The notes under the pieces were generated by a model, which was not told the origin of the DNA, did no database searches, and worked only from the letters and a program-made list of their open reading frames with translations. Positions 19,093 to 28,030 of a stretch of DNA of 64,000 bases are shown here, one piece after another. Within the stretch, counting starts at the first letter, position 1, and the number at the start of each line of letters is the position of its first letter. The DNA is taken from the NCBI RefSeq assembly GCF_003315295.1, contig NZ_QNRI01000008.1, positions 62,001 to 126,000 of the forward strand, read 5' to 3'. A program made the position numbers and the translations under genes. Source of the DNA: Paraliobacillus ryukyuensis. GTDB taxonomy: Bacteria; Bacillota; Bacilli; Bacillales; Amphibacillaceae.

Positions 19093-21207
19093 ATGAAATG
19101 TCAACATTGTGGCATTCGCCCAGCTAACATTAATGTAACCCTTCGATATAATGGTGAAACCCAACAATTGCACGTTTGTGAAACTTGTTTTAAAGAGATA
19201 CAACAAAATGCAGCAAATCCATCAGGTATGTTTGGTGGACAAAGTCAAGGACCTCAAGGTTTCCAAGACTTCTTTGCAGGCGCAAATGCGAATGGAGCAG
19301 AACAACAAGGCAACCAAAAAGAAGGTTTACTCGATGAACTTGGCAGTAACTTATCACACGCAGCTAAAGCGGGTATCATTGATCCAGTAATTGGCCGTGA
19401 AAAAGAAGTAAAACGAGTGATTGAAACATTAAATAGAAGAAATAAAAATAACCCAGTATTAATTGGAGAGCCAGGTGTTGGTAAGACAGCTATCGCTGAA
19501 GGACTAGCCCTGAAAATTGCTGAAGGAAATGTACCATCTAAATTACTGGATAAAGAAATTTATCTATTAGATGTCGCTTCCTTAGTAGCAAACACTGGTA
19601 TTCGTGGACAATTTGAAGAACGCATGAAACAACTCGTAGCTGAAATGAAAAACCGTAAAAACGTCATCCTATTTGTCGATGAAGTTCATTTACTAGTTGG
19701 TGCAGGTACAGCAGAAAGCTCTCAAATGGATGCAGGAAACATCTTGAAACCTGCCTTAGCACGCGGAGAATTACAATTAATTGGTGCGACAACATTGAAA
19801 GAATACCGTCAAATCGAAAAAGACGCAGCGCTTGAACGTCGTTTCCAACCAATCATGGTAAAAGAACCAAGTGAGGAAGAAGCCGTACAAATTTTACAAG
19901 GTTTGCAAGAGCGCTATGAAGCTTATCATAACGTCTCTTACACACCTGAAGCAATTGACGGTGCAGTAACTTTATCTAAACGTTATTTACAAGATCGTTT
20001 CTTGCCAGATAAAGCAATTGATTTAATGGATGAAGCAGGCTCGCGATTGAATCTAGCACATGCAGAATCAGATAAAGAAACATTGCAACAACGCTTAGAT
20101 GAAATTGCTAAAGAAAAACAAGCAGCAGCAGAAAAAGAAGATTATGAACGAGCTGCGAACCTAAGACATCAAGAATTATTACTAGAGAAAAAAATAAACG
20201 ATTCAACGGAACAAGCAAAAGCAGAAGTAACTGTGGAAGACATTCAATTAATTATTGAAGAAAAGACAGGTATTCCCGTTCGAAAAATTCAAGCAGATGA
20301 ACAATCTAAAATGCAACATCTTGCTAGCAACTTAAGTAAGAAAGTAATTGGACAAGACATGGCTGTCGAAAAAGTAGCAAAAGCAGTACGTAGAAGCCGT
20401 GCTGGATTAAAATCTAAATATCGTCCAATTGGTTCATTCTTATTCGTTGGTCCAACTGGTGTTGGTAAAACCGAATTAACCAAAGCATTAGCCGAAGAAC
20501 TATTTGGTACAAAAGATTCACTTATCCGTCTAGACATGAGTGAGTACATGGAAAAACATGCCGTTTCTAAAATTATCGGTTCACCACCAGGATATGTCGG
20601 ACATGAAGAAGCAGGTCAATTAACAGAACGGGTTCGTCGCAATCCTTACAGCTTGATTCTGTTAGATGAAATTGAAAAAGCACATCCAGATGTACAGCAT
20701 ATGTTCCTACAAATCATGGAAGACGGTCAATTAACTGACAGCCATGGAAGAACAGTAAGCTTCAAAGATACTGTTATTATTATGACAAGTAATGCAGGCA
20801 CTGGCGTGAAAAATATCAGTGTAGGTTTCACTAGCGACAATAACGAAGCAGTATCTACACTAGAATCACTAAGCGATTACTTTAAACCAGAATTCCTAAA
20901 CCGTTTCGACGCGATCATTCCATTCAATGAACTACACGAACAAGATCTCGTTGAAATTGTCGACATTATGCTAGACGAACTAGGAGACAATGTCGAAGAA
21001 CAAGGTTATACCATCACTGTTTCGAATGAAGCCAAACACTTCTTAGCAAACAAAGGGTATGATCCAAAATTCGGCGCACGTCCATTACGTCGTGTCATCC
21101 AAAATACCGTAGAAGACGGCATCACTGACCTATTATTAGAAGACGATCAAGTCGTCGACATTCAGGTTGAATTACTTGATGATCACATTGAAGTGAAAAA
21201 AGCATAA
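19093..21207 (+). CDS. clpE: ATP-dependent Clp protease ATP-binding subunit ClpE
   Basis: Hsp100 unfoldase that feeds substrates to ClpP and helps disaggregation after heat stress. 704 aa. The N-terminal zinc finger CQHCG...CETC (residues about 3-34) is diagnostic of ClpE. Two AAA+ modules follow: Walker A GEPGVGKT near 128 and GPTGVGKT near 460, with a UVR-like linker (EKEDYERAANLRHQELL) between. AAGGAGG stands before ATG 19093; an earlier in-frame start at 19075 lacks this. Regulated by CtsR boxes upstream; mcsA/mcsB/clpC are not nearby. Confidence 0.96.
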   Translation: MKCQHCGIRPANINVTLRYNGETQQLHVCETCFKEIQQNAANPSGMFGGQSQGPQGFQDFFAGANANGAEQQGNQKEGLLDELGSNLSHAAKAGIIDPVIGREKEVKRVIETLNRRNKNNPVLIGEPGVGKTAIAEGLALKIAEGNVPSKLLDKEIYLLDVASLVANTGIRGQFEERMKQLVAEMKNRKNVILFVDEVHLLVGAGTAESSQMDAGNILKPALARGELQLIGATTLKEYRQIEKDAALERRFQPIMVKEPSEEEAVQILQGLQERYEAYHNVSYTPEAIDGAVTLSKRYLQDRFLPDKAIDLMDEAGSRLNLAHAESDKETLQQRLDEIAKEKQAAAEKEDYERAANLRHQELLLEKKINDSTEQAKAEVTVEDIQLIIEEKTGIPVRKIQADEQSKMQHLASNLSKKVIGQDMAVEKVAKAVRRSRAGLKSKYRPIGSFLFVGPTGVGKTELTKALAEELFGTKDSLIRLDMSEYMEKHAVSKIIGSPPGYVGHEEAGQLTERVRRNPYSLILLDEIEKAHPDVQHMFLQIMEDGQLTDSHGRTVSFKDTVIIMTSNAGTGVKNISVGFTSDNNEAVSTLESLSDYFKPEFLNRFDAIIPFNELHEQDLVEIVDIMLDELGDNVEEQGYTITVSNEAKHFLANKGYDPKFGARPLRRVIQNTVEDGITDLLLEDDQVVDIQVELLDDHIEVKKA

Positions 21208-21230
21208 TTGAAGAATAATGAAATAAAAAG

Positions 21231-21265
21231 AGAAGCTACATCCGCAAAGGGTGTAGCTTTTTTTG
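21231..21265 (+). terminator. Terminator after clpE
   Basis: AAGCTACA and TGTAGCTT arms with an 11-nt loop, followed by TTTTTTT. Confidence 0.75.
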
Positions 21266-21310
21266 CTTTATGTTGATCACTAAGTGTTGCGTTGGCAAGG
21301 TGATTTTAAC

Positions 21311-21749
21311 TGTAAGCAGGTTATAAGTTGAAATTCTGGCATGTAAGGGCATTGATTTCGGCTTTAAATGAATCATAAGGTAAAATCCTGAGATGAGAGG
21401 TTCCTGATTTCGGCTTAAAACAGATAATAAGATGAAATCATGAAGAGTTGTGTCGTTGATTTCATGTTTAAATGAATCATAAGGTAAAATCCTGGGATGA
21501 GAGGTTCCTGATTTCAGCCTAAAACAGATAATAAGGTGAAATCATGAAGCTTTGTGTTGTTGATTTCACCTTTAAATGAATCATAAGGTGAAATCCTGGG
21601 ATGAGAGGTTCCTGATTTCGGCTTAAAACAGATAATAAGATGAAATCATGAAGAGTTGTGTCGTTGATTTCATGTTTAAATGAATCATAAGGTAAAATCC
21701 TGGGATGAGAGGTTCCTGATTTCAGCTTAAAACAGATAATAAGATGAAA
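21311..21749. repeat. Tandem repeat array, 104-bp unit built from two 52-bp halves
   Basis: The string TTTAAATGAATCAT recurs at 21363, 21467, 21571 and 21675, an exact 104-bp period. Each unit divides into two related 52-bp halves: one with AATCATAAGGTAAAATCCTG, the other with AGATAATAAGATGAAATCAT, both ending in TGATTTC. A divergent extra half precedes the array (21311-21362). Copies differ by only a few bases. Since 52 and 104 are not multiples of three and no start or ribosome site fits, I read it as non-coding. The remainder to 22268 is AT-rich with no gene visible. Confidence 0.9.
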
Positions 21750-22268
21750 ACGCAATCAGTTGAGGCCTAGATATCAATGAACAAACTTTATTAAGGAAAA
21801 ACTCCAAGCAAGTAGTTTTATAAATGATCGAAGTGAAAGGTATCAGAGAAATTAAAGGTGTTCTCATTTTTTGAAAATCGTAGTAAAGAGAAATATGCTA
21901 TTTTAACAACTTCAGTCGATTACTTTTCTTTCCGGTAAGTCATTTATTTTTTAAAATTGACACTGTTATCTAATATATCTGCAAATATCATTTTTGTCGA
22001 TATTTGAATAAACGATTTACCTATGGCTTGTTTCAATAAATTAATTTGATGGTCACTAATAAAAAATATGTTGCTTCAAGTTTCGATTAATCCTCTCTTT
22101 TGCATCTTAAACAATTGCAATTCTAGACAAATAAATTGATTAATTACATTGGATAAACATAGAAATGTTTACTTCTATTTTTTAAAACAATTCATCATAA
22201 AAAAATTATTTTTACTAAACCTATGCCTAATTATTACGTCATTTTCATGCTAGGGGAGGTAGGTTTTA

Positions 22269-23132
22269 GTGAGAAGTTTGCGACATTATGTTGTATTTAC
22301 GATATTATTTTTCGCTTTTCACCCAACCTGTATTAGTGCTGAGGAAACGGTGATGCGTGTTCATTTTATCAATGTGGGACAAGGGGATAGTATCTTGATC
22401 CAAACCCCGAATGAAGAGAATATCCTTATCGATGGCGGCCCACCAGCAGCAGGGGAGAAGGTGAAGACATATTTAAAAAATCAGGGAGTAAAAACATTAG
22501 ATTTAGTCATAGCTACCCATCCAGATATCGACCATATCGGAGGGCTTCTGTCCGTAATTAATCAAATTCCGATAAAAGAAGTTTGGGATAGTGGGAAATT
22601 TTATTATACGCGAACCTATCATCAGTATTTCCGTGATCTGAAAAAGAAATATATACCGATTCATATTGCGGAACTCCATGAGGTAAAGGCATTGGCGGAT
22701 AATATTTCGCTTATTGTACTAAATGCCAATTCCATCTTGAAAACCAATAATCAGTCGTCATTGGCCATGCAACTAACCTATGGAGAAGTGGATTTTTTAT
22801 TAATGAGTGACGTGGAAAAAAAACAAGAAATAAAAATTATGCAACGTACGGATGTCGATGCTGAAATTATTAAAGTCGCGCATCACGGATCAGATACCTC
22901 AAGTTCGTTTGCTTTTTTACAAGCGGTTGACCCAGAGGTTGCAATACTTTCGTATGGAAAAGATAATACATATGGTCATCCAACCCTTGCAACAGTCAAT
23001 AATTTATTGCGTTCTGGGGCAACAATTTATTCCACCGCCAAAGCAGGTGATATCGTCATAACAACAGATGGAGAGGATTATACGATCTCCAATACGGGAA
23101 TAGACAGAGTGTTGATAAAACCAATTCGATAA
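22269..23132 (+). CDS. Secreted metallo-beta-lactamase-fold protein (ComEC C-terminal-domain-like)
   Basis: 287 aa: signal peptide (MRSLRHYVVFTILFFAF...ISAEE, cleavage near 24), then a metallo-beta-lactamase domain like the ComEC/Rec2 C-terminal domain. Motifs are HFINVGQGDSILI, the metal motif THPDIDHIGG, LLMSDVE and KVAHHGSDTSSS. Such stand-alone proteins are extracellular predicted hydrolases, possibly nucleases or phosphodiesterases. Start GTG 22269 has AGGGGAGG about 9 nt upstream. Activity is inferred from family only. Confidence 0.85.
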   Translation: MRSLRHYVVFTILFFAFHPTCISAEETVMRVHFINVGQGDSILIQTPNEENILIDGGPPAAGEKVKTYLKNQGVKTLDLVIATHPDIDHIGGLLSVINQIPIKEVWDSGKFYYTRTYHQYFRDLKKKYIPIHIAELHEVKALADNISLIVLNANSILKTNNQSSLAMQLTYGEVDFLLMSDVEKKQEIKIMQRTDVDAEIIKVAHHGSDTSSSFAFLQAVDPEVAILSYGKDNTYGHPTLATVNNLLRSGATIYSTAKAGDIVITTDGEDYTISNTGIDRVLIKPIR

Positions 23133-23188
23133 TTTCTGTTATAATATAGAAATAATGAAGAGAGAAAAAAATAAGGGAGGTCATTCTT

Positions 23189-24055
23189 GTGCAACTGGAT
23201 TCACGAGAATTTACTGAAAGAGTGGGTTGTGACACTGAATATGAAAAACTAAAGCGAGTAATTGTTTGTTCGCCACGTTATATGAGAATAGGAAAAATCA
23301 TTAATGAGACACAGAAACACTATAAATCAGAAAATATCGATGTGGATATTGCCATGAAACAGCACGAGACATTTGTTCAAACCTTAAAAAGTTATCAAGT
23401 AGAAGTAGTTGAAATGACACCTCATCAAGATTTATACGAACAAGTTTTCACAAGAGATATAGGTTTTTGTATTGGGAAAAACTTATATACGGCAAATATG
23501 GGGCAAAAAATCCGCGTACCAGAAGTCCAACAATTGGAGACATACTTAAACAATGGAGCAATCACTTACCATTCTATCGATACAAACTCCATTGAAGGTG
23601 GTGATGTGATTGTTGATGGTCAAACCATTTGGATTGGAATTAGTGACAGAACAAGTAAGAAAGCAGTAGAAAAATTACAAGAACAATTACCGAATTATCA
23701 AATCAACCCATTACCGATTGATGAACACATTCTGCATTTAGACTGCGCCTTTAACTGTATTGCACCGAATATGGTGTTAGTCTATCCAAAAGCATTCGCT
23801 GAGAAAGAATTAGAAAAAATTCGTCAGCACTACGAATACATTATCGAAGTATCAGAAGATGAAGCCTTTACATTAGGTACCAATGTTTTTATGTTGGATC
23901 ATAAAACTGTTATAAGTTTACCAGAAAATCAGCAAGTCAATCAGCAATTACGTGCGCACGATTTTTATGTAATAGAGGTACCTTTTAATGAAATTATCAA
24001 ATCAGGTGGTTCTTTCAGATGCTGTACGTTACCTGTACTTAGAGAAAATAGCTAA
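23189..24055 (+). CDS. Dimethylarginine dimethylaminohydrolase-family protein (YkgA-like)
   Basis: Guanidine-modifying hydrolase fold, 288 aa, close in size to B. subtilis YkgA. Features are FTRDIGF (Asp near residue 89), SIEGGDVIV, the catalytic His in LHLDCAFN, and the C-terminal nucleophile region GGSFRCCTLP with two adjacent cysteines. Likely cytosolic; acts on a methylated arginine, citrulline-related or other guanidino substrate. GTG start with AAGGGAGG. It is 56 bp after the MBL gene and could be cotranscribed. Confidence 0.83.
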   Translation: MQLDSREFTERVGCDTEYEKLKRVIVCSPRYMRIGKIINETQKHYKSENIDVDIAMKQHETFVQTLKSYQVEVVEMTPHQDLYEQVFTRDIGFCIGKNLYTANMGQKIRVPEVQQLETYLNNGAITYHSIDTNSIEGGDVIVDGQTIWIGISDRTSKKAVEKLQEQLPNYQINPLPIDEHILHLDCAFNCIAPNMVLVYPKAFAEKELEKIRQHYEYIIEVSEDEAFTLGTNVFMLDHKTVISLPENQQVNQQLRAHDFYVIEVPFNEIIKSGGSFRCCTLPVLRENS

Positions 24056-24075
24056 TCTCATAAAGTAATAAGTAA

Positions 24076-24112
24076 AGAGTGGACACCAGAAGAATTGGTT
24101 GTCCACTTTTTT
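24076..24112 (+). terminator. Terminator after the DDAH-like gene
   Basis: AGTGGACA (24078-24085) and TGTCCACT (24100-24107), then TTTTTT. Confidence 0.8.
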
Positions 24113-24240
24113 ATGGAAAAAATAAGTAGGGGGTGGGTTCCCTTTTTGCTAACTAAAACCGATCATCGACGGTTTTGGGAGAAGATCAGCCGGAATAATC
24201 AGCGTTTCACACAAAATTTTAAAATAAATTTTAAAATAAC

Positions 24241-24290
24241 TTGACGTGGTGATCTTTTGGTTGTATGGTTAGTTACATAAGTAATTAACC
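24241..24290 (+). promoter_or_regulatory. Promoter and palindromic operator of the GntR-ABC operon
   Basis: TTGACG (24241-24246), 17 nt, TATGGT (24264-24269). The -10 overlaps a 24-bp dyad, GGTTAGTTAC (24267-24276), ATAA, GTAATTAACC (24281-24290), with 9 of 10 paired positions. Its place at -10/+1, 20 bp before a GntR-type regulator gene, points to autorepression of the YtrA type. Confidence 0.8.
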
Positions 24291-24309
24291 AATTAAGTGA
24301 GTTGATCAT

Positions 24310-24681
24310 ATGAAATTAGATGATAGTAGACCGATCTTTCAACAAATTAAAGAGTACATTGAAGATATGATTATCAATGAGACATTGGCAATCGAAGAAC
24401 GTGTTCCGTCAACTAATGAATTTGCTAAGTATTATAAGATTAATCCTGCGACAGCTGCTAAAGGGATTAATGAATTAGTAGACGAAGGCATTATTTACAA
24501 AAAAAGAGGTGTTGGGATGTTTGTAACGGAGCAGGCAAAAGAAATCGTGTTTCAAAAACGAAAGTCAGCATTCGTAACCAATTATATTACGCCAATGAAA
24601 CAAGAAGCCGCAAAACTAGGACTTTCTTATGAAGACCTCGTGGAAATGGTTACCAAGGAGGAAGAACATAATGAAAATTGA
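24310..24681 (+). CDS. GntR-family transcriptional regulator (YtrA subfamily)
   Basis: 123 aa, a short GntR with a winged-helix N-domain (RPIFQQIKEYIEDMI, VPSTNEFAKYYKINPATA, KRGVGMFV) and only a small helical C-terminal tail, as in the YtrA group that controls ABC transporters. It overlaps the following ATPase gene by 11 bp, so they are translationally coupled. Likely represses its own operon through the dyad at 24267-24290. Confidence 0.9.
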   Translation: MKLDDSRPIFQQIKEYIEDMIINETLAIEERVPSTNEFAKYYKINPATAAKGINELVDEGIIYKKRGVGMFVTEQAKEIVFQKRKSAFVTNYITPMKQEAAKLGLSYEDLVEMVTKEEEHNEN

Positions 24682-25537
24682 AGTTATCAATCTTTCGAAA
24701 CGATACGGGAAAAAGACAGCACTTCAAAATCTTAATTTCCTTATAGAAGAGCCTAAGATTTATGGGTTGCTTGGAAAGAACGGTGCAGGAAAGACAACGT
24801 TTATGGAATTGTTATCTGGTTTAATGCGAGCTTCATCAGGAGAACTTTTAGTAGATGGCGTGACACCTTTTGATAATCAACGTATGATGGAAAACATTTG
24901 TTTTGTAGGAGAAGCAAATAATTTTAAAAAAGAACTTAAAGTAAAACATGTGTTGAATATAAATCGGTTATTTTACCCAACTTGGGATCACTCTCTAGCA
25001 GAAGAGCTAATTGCTAATTTTAATCTAGACATGGATACAAAAGTGAAAGCTCTATCAAAAGGAATGGAATCTGCCCTTGGTATTGTTGTTGGTCTAGCAT
25101 CAAAAGCAGCTATTACGATTTTCGATGAACCATATATCGGACTAGATGCCTCCAGTCGTTCTTATTTCTATGAATTATTGATTGAACATTACGATAAATA
25201 TCCGCGCACAATTATCTTATCTACGCACTTAATTGATGAGGTGAGTGCATTATTTGAAGAAGTGATTATCTTAGAAAACGGTCAATTATTATTAAAAGAA
25301 GAAGCAGAAACGTTACGTGAATCGTGTTTTTCCATTTCAGGAGAGCGTCAAAAAATCAACAATTTTACAGCTGAGAAAAAAGTGATTTATCAAAAAGATT
25401 TTATGAATGAACGAACGGTTGTCTTACTGGAAGAGGATCGAACAACAATTGAAAATGCAGGATTTTCAATCCATACCGTATCACTTCAGGATTTAATTGT
25501 CTATTTAACAGATAAAAAAAGGGAGGTTAAACAATGA
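24671..25537 (+). CDS. ABC transporter ATP-binding protein
   Basis: 288 aa. Walker A LGKNGAGKTT near residue 38, Walker B TIFDEPYIGLD near 155, and a degenerate signature LSKGMESALG in place of LSGGQ. This matches the YtrB/BcrA-like export ATPases found after YtrA regulators. ATG 24671 has AAGGAGG; longer in-frame starts upstream lie inside the GntR gene. It overlaps the permease start in an ATGA junction. Confidence 0.88.
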   Translation: MKIEVINLSKRYGKKTALQNLNFLIEEPKIYGLLGKNGAGKTTFMELLSGLMRASSGELLVDGVTPFDNQRMMENICFVGEANNFKKELKVKHVLNINRLFYPTWDHSLAEELIANFNLDMDTKVKALSKGMESALGIVVGLASKAAITIFDEPYIGLDASSRSYFYELLIEHYDKYPRTIILSTHLIDEVSALFEEVIILENGQLLLKEEAETLRESCFSISGERQKINNFTAEKKVIYQKDFMNERTVVLLEEDRTTIENAGFSIHTVSLQDLIVYLTDKKREVKQ

Positions 25538-26247
25538 AGCGTCAATTAAAAGCCATGTTATATTTTTTTGGAACGGATATGCGGCACCCATTTACAATTT
25601 TTTGGTGTATTTTATCGGCAGTTATCGTGTTGGGTTTGATAGCAGCATATTTCCTACTTAATCGAATAGACGGAGCAGATTTTTATTTTGGTATTTCTAT
25701 AAGTGTGTATATCTTTGCTTCCATATTTGGTTTTAAATCAGTCAAAGAAAACTTACCTTATACGTTGAAATTAGGTGGCACCAGGAAAAATTATTTTGTG
25801 GGAATTGGAGCTTACTTTACGCTTGTTGCTATCATTACAGCTTTAATGGAAACTGTCGCCCATCAGCTAGTAACATGGATAACCAATCTGTTAACCCTAG
25901 ATACATTTTATTTAATTCATCCAGCGACATTGTTAGATTTGCAACATTCATTTTGGGGCCGGTTTCTTGTAGATGGCGTTATTCTCATTTTTTGTCTCAT
26001 TTCCTCTTATCTGTTAGCTTTAATTTTCTATAAGTATCATCTAATAGTTGGCTTATCAATCATAGGAGCACTGTTCTTGACATCTTTAATTATGATGGCG
26101 AATGGATCATTACCGGATTTAATAAGCGAATTAGTAATCAATGCAGCATTATCTCAATATGGGATTTTATTTATAATAACAGTGGTGTGTTATCTGTTGA
26201 CATGGCCGATACTTCGAAATATTTCAACCAAATCGGTAAGAGAATAA
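25534..26247 (+). CDS. ABC transporter permease partner of the GntR operon
   Basis: 237 aa with six hydrophobic segments; no enzyme motif. Its position at the end of the GntR-ATPase operon and ATGA overlap make it the membrane subunit. Related transporters respond to cell-wall antibiotics or peptides; substrate here is unknown. The gene ends in a terminator. Confidence 0.78.
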   Translation: MKRQLKAMLYFFGTDMRHPFTIFWCILSAVIVLGLIAAYFLLNRIDGADFYFGISISVYIFASIFGFKSVKENLPYTLKLGGTRKNYFVGIGAYFTLVAIITALMETVAHQLVTWITNLLTLDTFYLIHPATLLDLQHSFWGRFLVDGVILIFCLISSYLLALIFYKYHLIVGLSIIGALFLTSLIMMANGSLPDLISELVINAALSQYGILFIITVVCYLLTWPILRNISTKSVRE

Positions 26248-26253
26248 TATGCA

Positions 26254-26289
26254 TAAGGAATCCTCTACCTTGAGGATTCCTTATTTTTT
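26254..26289 (+). terminator. Terminator of the GntR-ABC operon
   Basis: TAAGGAATCCTC (26254-26265) and GAGGATTCCTTA (26272-26283) form a perfect 12-bp stem, followed by TTTTTTA. Confidence 0.85.
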
Positions 26290-26419
26290 ATCAAGACCTT
26301 CCCCATCAATAAATGCATAACATATTTGTGGAACCGGAAGATAGAAAAATTGATTCTGGATAATATCGAGGCTTTTGCTAAATATAAGAGTAGTAAACAT
26401 AGACGGAGGAACGTAAAGT

Positions 26420-27007
26420 ATGGAATGGCAATTTATTTGGAAAGCATTCGTCATGATTCTGTCAGGCTTCATCTTGTTACGATTATCTGGTAGAAAATCA
26501 ATTGCCCAAATGACTGTAACCACAACGATTGTCATGATTTCTATTGGTACCATCATTGTGCAACCAATCATTGAAACAAGCGTACTTAAAACATTTATTA
26601 CCATCATTATCTTTATCTTGGTATTAATGTTTTTTGAATATATACAAGTGAAGTCTAGCAGGATTGAAAAAATTATCACAGGGGAGGCAATCCCCGTCAT
26701 TCAAGAAGGAACGTTATTAACCAATAATTTAAAAAAAGTTCGCATGACTGTCGATAAATTAGAGATGCAACTCCGTCAACAAGGAATTTCTAATATGAAA
26801 GATATTAAGAATGCCACAATTGAGGCGAATGGCAGAATTGGCTATGAATTAATGCCAGATGCAAAACCTTTAACTGTAGGTGAATTTAAAAAATTGATGG
26901 GTATGACATTTACAACACCATCATCACTTACGAACCAATCTGGTGATTTATTTTATGAAGTCAATGAAAAAAAGCACCGTACACCAAATGATCCGAAATT
27001 AGATTAA
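26420..27007 (+). CDS. DUF421 membrane protein
   Basis: 195 aa. N-terminal three hydrophobic helices, with LRLSGRKSIAQMT after the first, then a soluble DUF421 domain (EAIPVIQEGTLLTNNLKKVRM, LRQQGISNMKDIKNATIEANG). B. subtilis relatives are YetF, YkjA and YrbG; germination, heat-resistance and membrane-lipid links have been reported for relatives but function is uncertain. GGAGGAAC ribosome site. A second DUF421 gene lies at 45082-45813. Confidence 0.85.
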   Translation: MEWQFIWKAFVMILSGFILLRLSGRKSIAQMTVTTTIVMISIGTIIVQPIIETSVLKTFITIIIFILVLMFFEYIQVKSSRIEKIITGEAIPVIQEGTLLTNNLKKVRMTVDKLEMQLRQQGISNMKDIKNATIEANGRIGYELMPDAKPLTVGEFKKLMGMTFTTPSSLTNQSGDLFYEVNEKKHRTPNDPKLD

Positions 27008-27013
27008 AGCAAA

Positions 27014-27253
27014 GAGGGTGGGACAAAAGAGTAAATGAACAGGAAAAATCCGAACATTAAAGTGTGAAAATGTAACGCTTTGGCAAAATGCTTCGCTTTC
27101 CACGGGCACAGCCTCAGCTAACTGTGTGAAGAAAAGCGCTTCACACAGTTAGCTGAGGCTTGTGCTTTTCCCGCAGGAGTCTACGTATTTTGCCTACGCT
27201 TCGTTCACATTGTTCGGATTCGGCTTCTGCTAATTTTGTTTTGTCCCGCCCTC
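27014..27253. repeat. Nested dispersed repeat (outer palindrome with inner insert)
   Basis: Outer termini GAGGGTGGGACAAAA and TTTTGTCCCGCCCTC are inverted. The next blocks, ATCCGAACATT and TTGTTCGGAT, match the outer-type copy at 7531-7647. Inside (about 27080-27205) is the inner element also seen at 38-160, itself containing a long hairpin: CAGCCTCAGCTAACTGTGTG against CACACAGTTAGCTGAGGCT around AAGAAAAGCGCTT. It separates the convergent DUF421 and YxlG-like genes. Confidence 0.8.
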
Positions 27254-27256
27254 ATC

Positions 27257-28030
27257 CTAAGCTACCTCTTTTTTTTGAAAGATAACATAAGCTACTATAA
27301 GTAGTATCAAACTACTTCCAACCGTGATAAAAGATGTGCCCCATAATGCGTTTGGTACAGATCCAGTTTGTAACATTTCACGAATATGTGAACTTAAGCT
27401 GTTAGGAAACCAAGTTAATACGTGTGAAAAAATATTGTAAATCGAAAACATAAGCAATAATGTTCCTATTGTTGAACCTAACACCACACCAGATGATTTA
27501 AACAGACAACTAAAGAATACAGTGATAGTAAGGACTAGAACGAACCATAAGCCATAAAAGCCAATTGTTTGTACCAGCGCACTAAAAGCAATGTTTCCAA
27601 ACAATAAATTTACATAATACCAACTTGCAAATAACCCAATAATGTAAGACGTTAACACCAATGTCAATTTAGCAGCCCATTTACTAGAAATATATGTTGC
27701 GTAATGAACCGGTTTGACCAAAATGAGTTCGGCAACCCCACTCTTGCGTTCGCCAGCAATAAGTCCCATTGTAATGAAAATAATTACTAATACCCCAAAC
27801 ATACTAAACTCACTTAAGCTCATCATGAGCGCATCAGTAGGGTTCACCTCTGGAATTTCGACAGACGCTCCTTCTGGAAGACCGCCGACATTGTCTATAA
27901 TAATCGGTAAATAGTAAGAGGTGATCGGGTCCATAATAGCAAGAATGATAAATACGATCGGTACCCATATCCAACTAAAATTACGCCAGTATTCTAACAT
28001 TTCTTTACGGTAGATTGTACGCCATTGCAT
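27257..28030 (-). CDS. yxlG: ABC-2 type transporter permease (YxlG-like)
   Basis: 257 aa, six predicted helices, with the ABC-2 pattern: N-terminal IYRKEMLEYWRN, an extracellular loop after the first helix (VEIPEVNPTDALMMSLSEF), and MGLIAGERKSGVAELIL. In size and order it matches B. subtilis YxlG. Its start overlaps the stop of the ATPase gene in TAATG, so translation is coupled. Confidence 0.82.
   Translation of the reverse strand: MQWRTIYRKEMLEYWRNFSWIWVPIVFIILAIMDPITSYYLPIIIDNVGGLPEGASVEIPEVNPTDALMMSLSEFSMFGVLVIIFITMGLIAGERKSGVAELILVKPVHYATYISSKWAAKLTLVLTSYIIGLFASWYYVNLLFGNIAFSALVQTIGFYGLWFVLVLTITVFFSCLFKSSGVVLGSTIGTLLLMFSIYNIFSHVLTWFPNSLSSHIREMLQTGSVPNALWGTSFITVGSSLILLIVAYVIFQKKEVA

Noticed and set aside
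21519-21755. 78-residue minus-strand frame in the 104-bp array
   Set aside because: Repeat-derived, no ribosome site, period not a multiple of three.
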